This document shows positions 22,725-33,359 of a stretch of DNA of 54,940 bases, piece by piece. Origin of the DNA: Chara braunii (lineage: Eukaryota > Streptophyta > Charophyceae > Charales > Characeae); NCBI GenBank assembly GCA_003427395.1, contig BFEA01000122.1, forward strand, positions 487,242 to 542,181, given 5' to 3'. Every line of letters begins with the position of its first letter. Position 1 is the stretch's first letter. The notes below the pieces were generated by a model. It was given only the letters and a program-made list of their open reading frames with translations, ran no database searches and was not told the origin of the DNA. The position numbers and the translations under genes are program-made.

Positions 22725-24362
22725 CAAAGTGAAATTTAGGTTTGACAAAAACAGGCCTGGAGTTAGTGATCGTTTAATTAACTTTAATACAATGTTAAAA
22801 AAAAATACACCAGTGATTCAAGTTGTTACATAGATGCTGCAGAGCAGGGAAACCCGTTGTCCCCTGACCGACATCGCCCACCTGCAGCCCAGGCGGAGAC
22901 CCCACATGTTCCCTCGTTTGAGACATTATGAACTCGGGTTGACTGCTACGGGGTTCCCCATAATATTATAAGTAGGGGTAGTGGTAGGTAGGTAGTGTAA
23001 GGTAAAATTAAGAGAAAAATATAACTTAGTTTTTTTTTAAAAGTGGTCGCATTGGACAAGATATGTATATTGTGCAAACCCCTGCAGAAAAACCCACGTA
23101 TATTGTTGGTTTCTATCAGAATATTGAGGATACTACACGCTTCTTGAATGACGACGACGAAGAGTGGAGAAAGAGGATTGCATTCAAATATAGCATATTC
23201 GTCTTTGGCCTGCATTGTGTTGACTGCTCTTCAACAACTTTGAAATGGTCTGTGAAGATTGTCTGCATTGCCTGAATACTCCCCAAAGACGCAGTAGAAA
23301 GTTGTCACACCGAGGTGTGCAAAACTTATGTTTGTAGTTTCGTTGAAGGCTATTGCTTGTTCCATACAATAGGTTTTTCCGTAATGTCTGCGTTATGTTA
23401 ACCGCAACAGAACTGCTATATTTTGTGTGGTTTACTTCTAGTATTTTATGCTAACCATTTACAACTATTAATGACGCTCACTAACCCGCTTAACATCACA
23501 AGGGGATCGGCATGCAAGAACCAGATGGCTTCGCAACACATGGTGCCTTACTGATCAACGTGCATCGATCACTCTGAATGGCACGTTGTTTGTGGCAAAG
23601 TAGCTAGACAGTGGTAAAAACTTAGTTATACGTAGACACTATAGATAGGTATTTTTTAGTGTTCGTTTTGTTTCCTTTTTTATATTGCTTGTTTTTTTCG
23701 ACCGTGAGGTGTAATTTTATTTGTAACACGAACCAAGGTATATATGTTATTGACTAAGACCGCAAATGGTTTGAATAGAGGTGAAGGGTGAAGAGTGTCA
23801 AGGGTGTCCCGGAGCTTGGGTTTCAGCCAACAGTTTAATGTTGTTTGAGGCTGTTGTTTTATGCATATGTATTAGTAATAGATTATAATGGGACGTTTAG
23901 GGTTCTATGATAGGCTTCAGTAGAATGGAATAGATGTAGTTTTGGTTGGTGAACATTTTAGAGGGGCATGGGAATGAAGTGAAGATTTTTTTATGAAAAG
24001 TGTTGATCAAGGAATCCAGTAATATTATCGTTTTGCATACGTAAGTCTGCAAGCTAAGTTGGTTGATGTTGCCAGTCGTTTAAGTTAAATTGTTGGTAAG
24101 TAAGACACACAAGCCATAATAGATGAAAGTTGGATAGTAGATTTTGCATAGTCAGTTTGATAGTTACTTGGGTGTTGACAATCATTTAAATTTGGAAGCG
24201 AGACTCGTAAGCTAAACTGGCTGATGTTGACGGGATAACCCCGGGTCGAATTGTAAGCTCCCCACGTTTCAAGTGTTGTTATGTAATGAAATTGAATGCG
24301 TTATTAAAAATAAAAATAAAAAAAATCACAAAGTGTTGTTTTGTAATGTAATTCAATGTATT

Positions 24363-24364
<2 letters not shown>
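22725..24364. other. Non-coding region, no gene recognised
   Basis: A 70-codon frame at 23063-23275 has no recognisable domain. GGTAGTG-type words near 22975-23000 recur at about 26255-26275, suggesting an old shared repeat. Confidence 0.5.

Positions 24365-24365
<1 letters not shown>

Positions 24366-24410
<45 letters not shown>
24366..24410. repeat. (AAT)n microsatellite
   Basis: Fifteen uninterrupted AAT/TAA trinucleotides. Confidence 0.95.
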
Positions 24411-24535
24411 CACAAGTTGTTATTTTGAGTGATCTTTTAATCTCGTTTTCGATCGTCGCAACGTTGAGCTAGCTCAACTCCACTGTGCATGAGGGACTTG
24501 ACCCGGAGGTTGGTCGCCATCTCTTCACAAATAAA

Positions 24536-24653
24536 GCCTCGCTCCACTATTTTTTACACCCACAAAAGACAAAAATCATGGCGGTGTATCTTTCCAAATT
24601 ATCGGGGAAGGTTTACTCTCGTTTTGCACATTTCGAGAGTATTGGAGTGAGGC
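24536..24653. mobile_element. MITE family M1, copy 1
   Basis: Ends GCCTCGCTCCA and GGAGTGAGGC (TIR with one mismatch) enclose CATGGCGGTGTATCTTTCCA and TTTTGCACATTTCGAGAGT. The same internal blocks recur in the copies at 26870-27001, 30529/38388 (split by the LINE) and, inverted, 45608-45735. It is 118 bp long and non-coding. Confidence 0.7.
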
Positions 24654-26335
24654 CGATCGACTCCCAAGTCTCTTTCGTGCACTGACTCATAGTTGTGTCA
24701 AAATTTGATCCAATGTGCAAAACACTCATGCGTTTAAGTCAAACGCGACACACTTGACCTTTTCTTATTATACAAAAAACAACATGAGCAGATGCACGGG
24801 GTGCTGATAAGAGCAAACACCACTAACACTCCCGGGGAGACTCCGTCTATTGGCGTGGAGCAGCACTTGCTGCACTTGCTGGAAAGCGGGCGGGTCCAAC
24901 GTCTTAGAACATTGTAGTTGTTTGTTTAATCGGACATGTAATTGTAATGACTGCCAGTTGCATGACTCTTTTACAAAATACGGTATTTGGCTGACAGATG
25001 TGTCATCTAGTAGTCTGAGTTTCTTGCCTACGCGACAGGCGACATTAATCTTGAATTAAACCACCAGTACTTCCTAAAGTTGTGCCCATTAATAAACCAC
25101 AACTTTAGGAAATGTACGGGTCACTACAAGAGTGCTCAAATTCATAAGACTAAAAAAAATTCTACGCTATTTTTTATTTGCGACCCATAGCTGGGCCAAG
25201 TACTGGTGGCTTAAGTGATAGCTTATACAAAATTTAAGGTTGCTGCTAGGGGAATTGGGACTGGATTCAAACAAAATCGACGAAGTGTCCTGCTTTGCCC
25301 CATGCGTCCAAGAAACAACCTCATGTTGTCGTGTTGTTTGTTTGATCCCTCATGTAGTAGAAATAATGTCAAGTTGCTGAATCCTCCTGATAAGAGCGAA
25401 ATTTGAGAGGTAGAAGTACCCATCAACTCGGGTTGCTTGCCTACCTGACAACCTGATGTAAGAGATGGTATACACGGATCCCTTAACTGCTAGTGAGAGA
25501 ATTGAAATCAATTTGGTTGTTATGTCTCACCCCATTTACCTGGCTAACAACCCTTTGTTGGTGCAGTCTCGGAGGGCGGTTTTATCACCTATGGTCACTT
25601 TCTAGTTCAAGTAGGTAAGCTAGTCTCCCGTTCCCCTATGTCCACCCTTACTCCGTGTCTCACTCAAGCAATGTAGCCTTAAGACAACATCCCTTCTTAC
25701 AATCTGAAGTGTTGGCTGTAAAAAAATCATTGTCGTACCAATGTCGTATTGTAGGCTTACCTTCGCCTTTCCTCATTTTCTGCTAAAGTCTGTATCCAAG
25801 TTCTTCTCAAAATCTCTCTACCGGATTTGAGTTACTGATTCCCATGAGGCTATTTTGACGTCTCTTGGTGGCTCCCACCAACTCGTGTCACCCACTGGTC
25901 AAAGTCATGATAATGGGTTCACGTTTTCTTGCGAATGAGAGATGAACCTTCCATCCTCGGTTTCTAACGCTAAATGCAAGATCGGGGGCCTTGTCCCACG
26001 TGTCGAGGTTTAATTCTGGCTTCGAGTATGCATGGCTCCCTGCCATCCGATCTGAAAATCTCATGGCACAGTGTGACCACGTTGAAAAATAAATGAAATA
26101 TAAACTAAGACCCCTCTAGTGAGACATGATCCCCGATCTTCCAACCTTTTTCACCTTGCTCGAGTATGAGTCTCCTATCAGGTAGGGGGCAACATGATTT
26201 ACCTTGTTTGCGAGGCCCTATGCTTGCAGGGGTCCCCTCTATATAGTCTTAGGAGTAGTGGTAAAAAGGTAGTGAAAAACAAAAAGAATTTGCGAGAAGA
26301 ACATAGTGTAGTTACTAAAAAAAAAATAATAATAA
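24654..26335. other. Non-coding region, no gene recognised
   Basis: Contains a strong hairpin at 25071-25111 and two diverged copies of a block with TTGTTTGTTTRATC…CATGTA and CTTGCCTAC(G/C) (about 24915-25035 and 25335-25445). No supported gene. Confidence 0.5.
25071..25111. repeat. 14-bp perfect inverted repeat (hairpin)
   Basis: TTCCTAAAGTTGTG (25071-25084) and CACAACTTTAGGAA (25098-25111) pair perfectly around a 13-base loop. An outer GTAC (25067-25070) can pair with GTAC at 25114-25117 across a small bulge. Confidence 0.75.
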
Positions 26336-26337
26336 CT

Positions 26338-26507
26338 TTGGGGCCAAGTCCCACTAGCAGCTTTGAGTTTCCTTAGCGCCCCCTTCTAGACCTGTTTGAG
26401 GAGATGTGCAAAATTGCGCTGAATTTCCTTAACCACACATCTCCGCAAACACATCCAGATTCAGGCATTGAGGAAACCCAACGCTGCTAGTGGGACATAG
26501 CCCCTAG
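26338..26507. mobile_element. Palindromic MITE (family M2)
   Basis: The left arm TTGGGGCCAAGTCCCACTAG and the reverse complement of the right arm, CTAGGGGCTATGTCCCACTA, continue as similar sequence for about 44 bp (GCAGC(T/G)TTG(A/G)GTTTCCT). The core also folds (GAGGAGATGTG/CACATCTCCGC). About 170 bp, non-coding. Related arms lie in the LINE 3' UTR at 37741 and 38230. Confidence 0.75.
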
Positions 26508-26594
26508 GCAAAAAAATGGAGGGGATCGGAACCTGCTCTATGATTTTACCAAGCCATCGATGGGAGGCAATGCGGGGGCCAGATGTTGAACATT

Positions 26595-26616
26595 CCCCCC
26601 CCCCCCCCCCCCCCCC
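26595..26616. repeat. Poly(C) run of 22
   Basis: Homopolymer, potentially G-quadruplex or i-motif forming. Its length may be unreliable in the assembly. Confidence 0.9.
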
Positions 26617-26869
26617 AAACCATAAAAAAATAGGTTGTTGACCAGTTTTCGCACTTGAAAAAAAAAAAAAAACGTAAAAAATAATTATGCACTTATAGTA
26701 TTTGTTTGCGGCTATAAAACCCGTTTGCCTGCAGTATTCACCCCAAATGAATAAATTCGAAGAGTGTATAGTGAAGGACTTCGTCGTACCTAAAGTTGGC
26801 CCGTCCGTGGAGATCGCATTGGGTCCAATCAATTGTTTATGGAATGGTGTCGATCAATTATGCGCACAA

Positions 26870-27001
26870 GGCATCGCTCTACTACTCTCAACATGCACAA
26901 AAACCAAAAAACATGGCGGTGTATCTTTCCATGTTCTAGCGGAAGATTCACTCTTGATTCACTTTTGTTTTGCACATTTTGAGAGTAGTTGAGCGAGAAC
27001 C
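26870..27001. mobile_element. MITE family M1, copy 2
   Basis: TIRs: left TCGCTCTACTACTCTCAACA (from 26874) against reverse-complemented right TCGCTCAACTACTCTCAAAA (from 26996). Both continue into TGNNCAAAA. Inside are CATGGCGGTGTATCTTTCCA and GCGGAAGATTCACTCTTGAT. This is the clearest M1 copy. Confidence 0.8.
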
Positions 27002-27376
27002 ATAATCATGAACTTTAGCTTCAGACCTTGATATGTATTCGCAACTCCTCTGTCACATTTTTCTCTTTTTCGTACGGTTTATAAGACATGATAAAATAAT
27101 AAGGAACGATTTGCCTAGCGCCCTTGTAATTTCAACTATTGTGCATCGCGCCCCTCCGACGGCCCACTTACCCTATCATGCCCCTCTGACCATGATTCAA
27201 ATTTTCTATAAAACCTCGGCGTCGGTTGTTATACCCCTATAGGTACACGTTCCAAATTTGCAGTATGCCCCTACCGGATTGCCATTAAGTACCAACACCA
27301 AAATTTTCCATATGCCCCTACCGGTAGGGTGTGTGTTTTCAGTGCACCTCCATGACTACGTGCATGCGGCCACTTC

Positions 27377-27379
<3 letters not shown>

Positions 27380-27439
<60 letters not shown>

Positions 27440-27448
27440 ACACACACG

Positions 27449-27512
<64 letters not shown>
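27380..27512. repeat. Compound (CT)n(CA)n microsatellite
   Basis: Short CT run followed by about 110 bases of CA repeats with few interruptions. Its position just before the tandem unit is mirrored at 29011-29032. Confidence 0.95.
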
Positions 27513-27514
<2 letters not shown>

Positions 27515-28745
27515 ATCAGTTTTATGTTTGTCGGTCTTTCTTCTGTTGTTTGTCCTCCCTCTGATTTTTTCTTAAGTTTTTTTGTGTGCCTAGTGCTAAA
27601 CAATCGGTGGTTCCTTGTTTGGAGTGCCAACTGCACTCTTAGGGGGGCCGCTCGGATGCTCGGCGGAGTGTCTCCCTAGCTCAGTGAGTGGTGGGAACCA
27701 ACAGATCTGCGGGGTTCAATTGTGATATTAGTAGGTCATGCGCTGCTTTGCTTCGTGTTGGATGTGTGGATTGCCTCGTCTACGCTCCACCGTCGCCTTA
27801 CTGCCTGTCCCGCTTGCGTTGCATATGGTTTTCTGCAAGTTGCTGTGTTCATTGTGTGGTGTGGTCATGTTGTCGGTGTTTCCTTTCGCTTCGCTGCTCC
27901 GCTGCCTTGCTGCCCATCCGCTGGCCGTGCCTTCCGTGTTTGCCGCTTGTGCGCCTTGTAGGTTGGTTGCCTTGTTGCGGGTGCCTTGTGCTCTGCTTCA
28001 CGGTTGTCGAGTTGCTGGTCCGCTCGCCTTGTCGTCCCTTACAGTGTGGTTGCCTTGCTTGTGTTGTCTTGTGCTCCATTACACGGTTGCCACACTGCAT
28101 GTCATGCGTGCCATGTCGTTCCTTGTAGTTGTTTTTGGCGTTGTGCAACCGTGTTGTATCTATTGTGTTGCATGGTGCTTCATAGGCTGCCCGCTGCTAT
28201 GTTCCGCTTGGGGACAGTCTATCTTCAACAAGGGTTAAAGGGTTCATGACCCAAACCATCAAATACGGAGATTTTCGCAGATTGTTGACGTTTCAACCTC
28301 CTAATGAGTCGGTGCAACGCCGATGAAACAATCTTTCATCATCAATTTTTAATTTTTCGGTTTCTGTTATTTCTTGTGTACGTTTTTCCCTTCTTGTTGG
28401 TTGTGGTCTGGCCGATTATTGTTTGCCTCAATGCCTTTTCCTTCTTTGGTTTGCGCTGTTTGTTTTCTTCCTGCCTTGTGTACGTTGCGATGTCTGGCGC
28501 TATGTGTGAAGACCTACGTTCGAGGTCAAGACTATTTCAGTTTTGCCTTTGAAGTGGTTTCACGTATGGTGTTCATGATTATGTCACGTTGCGATGTCTG
28601 GCGCTATGTGTGAAGACCTACGTCCGAGGTCAAGACTATTTCAGTTTTGCCTTTGAAGTGGTTTCACTTATGGTGTTCATGATTATGTCACGTTGGGGAT
28701 ATTGTATACATGTGTGTTTGTACACACACATTTCCACACACACAC
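27512..28745. repeat. 1.2-kb tandem unit, copy 1 (inside the long-TIR element)
   Basis: Starts at CATAATCAGTTTTATGTTTG and ends near ACACACACATTTCCACACAC. It aligns throughout with 29029-30216. The centre (27,720-28,230) is a cryptic repeat of words such as GTTGCCTTGCTG, poor in A on the plus strand. Its long Cys/Leu/Val-rich and antisense Gln/Arg/His-rich frames are by-products of that composition and are not called as genes. It also contains a 104-bp internal duplication. Confidence 0.8.
28484..28691. repeat. 104-bp tandem duplication inside copy 1
   Basis: GTTGCGATGTCTGGCGCTAT at 28484 recurs at 28588, and the following 104 bases are almost identical. Copy 2 of the larger unit has only one version, so the duplication happened after the two units separated. 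Confidence 0.9.
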
Positions 28746-29028
28746 GAGGATGACTTATTCGTCCTCGATAGTTCCTCTCAGGGCTGGTGCCCCTGACCCA
28801 TCTTGTAAATTGTTTTTCTGTGGTATACTAATAATCATCTATTTTGTAAACTGTTGTGGATTCATCTAGTTGAGAGAATAGTCTGCCACATAAGACGTGT
28901 ATGTGTCTCTTTGTTTGCGTGTGCGGAGTCTGTGGGGCGCAAGGCTGAATGACCTAGTGTACCCTGACACTTTTTCATCCCGCCCTTCCTCACAGAGGGA
29001 TAGTGGGTGGGACACACACACACACACA

Positions 29029-30216
29029 CACATAATCAGTTTTATGTTTGTGAGTCTTTCTTCTGCTGTCTGTCCTCCCTCTGATTTTTTCAAAGTTCTC
29101 TTTGTGTGCCCAACTGAGCACCCTTAACTAGTGCTAAATAGTCGTTGGTTCCTTGTTTGGAGTGCTAACTGCACTCTTAGGGGGGCCGCTCGATTCGGGA
29201 TGTCTGTGTTTCCTGTGGGTGATGACGGATGCTCGTTGGAGTGTCTTCTTGGCTCAGTGGGTGGTGAGAACCAACAGTCTGCGGGGTTCAATCGTGATGT
29301 GAGTAGGTCATGCGCTGCTTTGCTCCGTGTTGGATGTGTGGATTGCCTCGCCTGCGCTCCACCGCCGCCTTGCTGCCTGTCCCTCTTGCTTTGCATGTGG
29401 TTCTCTGCAAGTTGTTGTGTTCGCTGTGTGGTATGGCCATGCTGTCGGTGTTGCCTTTCGCTTCGCTGCTCCGTTGCCTTGCTGCCCATCCGCCAGTCGT
29501 GCCTTCCGTGTTTGCCGCTTGTGCGCCTTTTAAGTTGGTTGCCTTGTTGCTGGTGCCTTATACTCGGGTCCATGGTTGGCGAGCTGCTGGTCCGCTCGCG
29601 TTGTTGTCCCTTGCAGTGTGGTTGCCTTGCTTGTGTTGTCTTGTGCTTCACTACACGGTTGCCGTGCTGCATGTCATGCATGCCATGTCCTTCCTTGCAG
29701 TCGGTTTTGGCGTTGTGCAGCCGTGTTGCATCTACTGTGCTGCCTGGTGCTCCACAGGGTTGCTGCCCGCTGCTATGTTCCGCTTGGGGACAGTTTGCCT
29801 TCAACAAGGGTCAAAGGGTTCGTGACCCAAACCATCAAATACCGAGATTCCCGCAGATTGTCGAGGGTTCAGCCTCCTGATGCGTCGGTGCAACTCCGAC
29901 GAAACAATCTTTCATCATCAATTTTTATTTTTTCGGTTTTCGGTTTCTGTTTTGTACGTTTTTCCCTTCTTGTTGGCTGTGGTCTGGCTGGTTACTGTTT
30001 GCCTCGATGCCTTTTCCTTCTTTGGTTTGTGCTGTTTATTTTCTTCATGCCTTGTGTACTTTGCAATGCTCGACGCTATGTGACGACCTTTCACATCCAA
30101 GCTCAATACTATGTCAGTTTTACCTTTGAAGTGGTTTCACTGATGGTGTTCGTGATTATGTCACGTTGGGGATATCGTATACATGTGTGTTCGTACACAC
30201 ACATCTCCACACACGG
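29029..30216. repeat. 1.2-kb tandem unit, copy 2
   Basis: Colinear with 27512-28745, from CATAATCAGTTTTATGTTTG to ACACACACATCTCCACACAC. Frames up to 278 codons exist on the plus strand and 227 on the minus strand, but they have no conserved domain and do not keep the same frame relative to copy 1. Confidence 0.8.
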
Positions 30217-30417
30217 GGTCATTTTTTTTGCAGCAGTGCCACAAAACCGACGTGCTTCAAATTGGAATTTCTGGCATGAAGGCATGGTGGAAAGATGTAT
30301 GCCGCTCATGATCTGGCATGAGGGCATGGTGGAAAGATGTATGCCGCTCATGAGGGCATATCGCACAGGGACCGGTGAAATGACACTGGCCGAAAGTTGC
30401 GCCCCTTGCTGACCGGA
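30217..30417. repeat. Short internal duplication near right TIR
   Basis: GGCATGGTGGAAAGATGTAT with GCCGCTCATGA occurs twice (about 30280-30312 and 30322-30354). Confidence 0.75.
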
Positions 30418-30550
30418 GAGGCCCCAGGGGCATGACAGGGTAAGTGGGCCATGGAAGGGGCGCGATGCAAAATAATGGAAATTACAGGGGCGCCAGACAA
30501 AACTTCCCTAATAAAATATAATTATAATGCCACACCACTCTTGAAATGTG

Positions 30551-30564
30551 AAAAAGACAAAAAT
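30551..30564. repeat. LINE target-site duplication, left copy
   Basis: AAAAAGACAAAAAT, identical to 38304-38317 on the other side of the LINE. Confidence 0.8.
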
Positions 30565-31337
30565 ACCGGCGGAGGAGATAGGCCGGTAGCGCTAATTCGT
30601 AGCGCTAATTCGTAGCGTTATTCCCCTAGCGCCAACGCGGGTAGGGAAAGTACCGTGGACAAGAAACTTGTCGTTCGAAAAAAGGCGGGAGTCGCCCCAA
30701 GGGGCGAGAGGAAAGAGCGGCCTGGGTGGGAAGGTGGTGATGACAGGTTTGTTTCGTGCGCTTGTCGCGCAGCCATGTGGCAGATCCGGTTCTACACAAG
30801 AAGGTTGCTCGTCCAGGCGTCGACGCATTCGTTGAAGGTGTGGTTACGCGTTCCCCACGCAGCCAGGGAAGTTTCTTCCCTTCATCACTCAGTAACGACT
30901 CACCATCTTCAGTTACGTCTCCAGGAGGGCGTAACCGAGGTACTGGTCGAAGGACAATAGTTGGCTACGACAGACGAGATACGATACGAGCCCTTTGGGA
31001 GGGCAGGAGAGAGCAGACTGCAGTTCGTCATCCCCGCTCTTCGGATGGAAGTGACGTAATCTCTCAACTCTCCATCCCTCTCCCCTCGAACTTTGGAAGG
31101 AATATGCTCTGTATCTGAATCTGGTTTGTATGAAGCCAAGGGGGGGGGGGGATTCAATACATACTGCTCCAGGTGGAAGATAGGTACCGCTCCCTGTTTT
31201 CCACCACGACCAAGTAAACTCCGATATCCCACCTAATGCTTCCCCCTTGCGCTGGTTGCGACTCGTTAGAGACGGACTAAAAGAGCAACTTTTTTCCCCT
31301 CCATTCGATTCTACCCCATTGACAGGAGGTCTATTCT
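30565..31337 (+). other. LINE 5' UTR
   Basis: Starts ACCGGCGGAGG; a 13-bp AGCGCTAATTCGT unit is present twice plus a partial copy (about 30588-30625). A G run of 13 lies at about 31138. No long coding frame of its own was accepted. It is expected to contain the internal promoter, as in other LINEs, but no motif was identified. Confidence 0.6.
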
Positions 31338-33147
31338 ATGTCTGGCCAGCACGGCGGCCCCATCTCCCCCAACCTCTGAGCCATTGTCTGATTTAGAAAG
31401 ACAGAGGATTAGAGGAGTAATAGAAGACTGCTATGCCAAAGGCATACTACCAGAGGAATTCGCTCCAAACATCTCAGATTCTGGGCAAGACTTCGTCAGG
31501 GTAGTCGTCAACAGCAGGTTTTACGAGATTCAGACGGAGTGGCTTGCGGAGCATGCTGTGTCGGTCCAATTTGAGAATGATTCCACGACCCTTCCTCCCG
31601 CGGTTAAAAACAGACTCATTCGCATCTATGAGGAGGGATGGGCTATGGCCCAGGAATTCAACCTCGCCCCAAAGAGAGGTGTATTTCAGAGTGATGGTAA
31701 AAACCTGGTCACCTATGTGGCTAGTGCCAAAGAGGTAGCCACATGGATGATTCGCAAGGGATCGGATCTGATTGAACTTGATGGGAAAAAATACTCAGTC
31801 AGGTTCAGACCGTGGATAAATGAAAACTAACTGTTTGAATGGAACGAAGCTCAGAAAATGCGTTACTTCTGGGTTAAAGCCATTCAAGTCCTCATCTCCA
31901 TCCTCCCCCACCTAAGGGGGACTATTCAGAAAGCGTTTGGTAAAATATTGAAAGTACATGACCCGTTTGCAGATCCAATCACCCCTGACCTATGGAATGT
32001 CAGGTTCGACATGAAAGCTACTGCTCAGGTAGGTTACAAACAACACCTGATCATTGATTTGCAGGAAGACGGCTGGGTGGATTTGAGCATTGCATGTGCG
32101 GATTCCGCCTGGTGTAAGAAATGTCGTGGATATTTTCATTCAGCAGATGATGATACATGCCCGGTGAATATGCGTATGGCATATCGGAAGACATCGTACA
32201 AGGAGGTGGCCGCTGCGGCCAGTCCCGTCGTCAAGGGCCCAGATCCGGCTGGCAGGAAGGACAGTGGTAAATCCAATGCCCCCACCCGCCCGTCAGTCCC
32301 AATGCCGAAGGGGGCGGAAAAGAGAAAACCTGCAAAGGAGGTACGACCCCGGGACAATAAAACGACAGACATCAACAAAGGTGATTTGGAAGAGGAAAAT
32401 TTTAATTCCGTAAACGAATCACAACTGACATGCCGCAGGACAAGGGATACAGTCGGGGCCAATACCTCAGATCCCGCCTCGTTGAGAGGACAGAAAGTGA
32501 AGGTCCGACGAACTCCCAAGATACCAAGGATCAAACCGCTTTCGTGGCGCGTTAAAAAAAACAACAAGGAAGTAATAATTACTTCCACATCCTCAGACGA
32601 CTCGTCGAAAACTAAGGCATGGGAAGGAATAGAGGGCAAAGAGACAGGTGTACAGGAAGGGCTGGGAAAAGGGGAGAGAAACACGGTTTCATCTGGGGGG
32701 GAAAGATCAGCGAATATGGAATCAGGCAGTCAAGGCTCACTCGATATGGATATATCCTCCCCGTCAGAAATCCCCACCCCAACCCATCCGAAGGCTCTAG
32801 ATAGGCCTCCTCCTCCCCCTCTGTCTCTCATACCGATAGGATTCAATAATCTTAAGGAAAAGACGGACCAGGCAAATTGGGGATTCATCCCATATCCCGA
32901 GAAGGAGCCCTCCCCCTCTATCCCACCCTACTCTACTCAGTTGAGCAAAGAGGTAAATGCGCTCCCCGCACCCCTTCCAGAGGATAAGGACGGGGAGGTT
33001 CCCTCTGCTTAGGCCTCCCCTAAGCTGCTTTTCAATGCAGAATCCGGATCAAATAAGGCAAAAAACAGAAAGAAAGAGAAATCAAGGAGCAAGATTATGC
33101 AAGCCACGAAAGGTCCGCCGGGACAGGCCCAGCCCGTAGTAGGTTAG
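31338..33147 (+). pseudogene. LINE ORF1 (nucleic-acid-binding protein), interrupted
   Basis: One reading frame runs from before 31384 to the TAG at 33145, broken by in-frame TAA at 31828 and TAG at 33010. The first ATG (31338) is in another frame and would need a one-base shift. The N-terminal part (31384-31827) ends in a VRFRPW-type motif typical of the DUF4283-like domain of plant LINE ORF1. After the first stop, 32113-32160 encodes a zinc knuckle CKKC…H…C with spacing CX2CX4HX6C (usual knuckle CX2CX4HX4C). The rest is basic, Pro/Ser/Lys-rich and ends in a Lys-rich tail. In related elements this protein coats the LINE RNA. Family assignment is moderate; the interruptions are seen directly. 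Confidence 0.75.
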
Positions 33148-33359
33148 ACAATGAAGCGCCCGCAAAGGAATTGTGAGCGAATGACTCATCTGTCGTGCGT
33201 CAAGCTAGCATAACAGACAAAGGTGAGCCAGAGCATGAGGGATCCCCGAGAAGAAAGAAGGGGATCAGCTGCAACACTTCGTTTCTCTGCAAGTACTCAT
33301 CCCCCCAGCAGGCAAAGAATCCCCAACCCGTATCCAAACCTTGAGCGGCAGCGACCTCG

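Larger units (their letters stand above)
27101..30509. mobile_element. 3.4-kb element with long terminal inverted repeats
   Basis: The left arm 27101-27190 and the reverse complement of 30418-30509 align for about 90 bp. They share GCGCCC(C/T)TTGTAATTTC-like text, TGCATCGCGCCCCT and GGCCCACTTACCCT(A/G)TCATG. Both flanks contain ATAAAATA (27091-27098 and 30511-30518), but in this AT-rich DNA a target duplication cannot be fixed. Long TIRs are reminiscent of Mutator-like or foldback elements. No transposase is seen; the interior is two copies of a low-complexity unit. Confidence 0.7.

Noticed and set aside
27688-29880. Cys/Leu-rich plus-strand frames and Gln/Arg/His-rich minus-strand frames up to about 250 codons
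   Set aside because: They lie in an A-poor cryptic repeat, and the frame is not kept between the two 1.2-kb copies.
30655-30960. Protein gene in the LINE 5' UTR
   Set aside because: No similarity to ORF1 or any known domain, and it overlaps other equally open frames.
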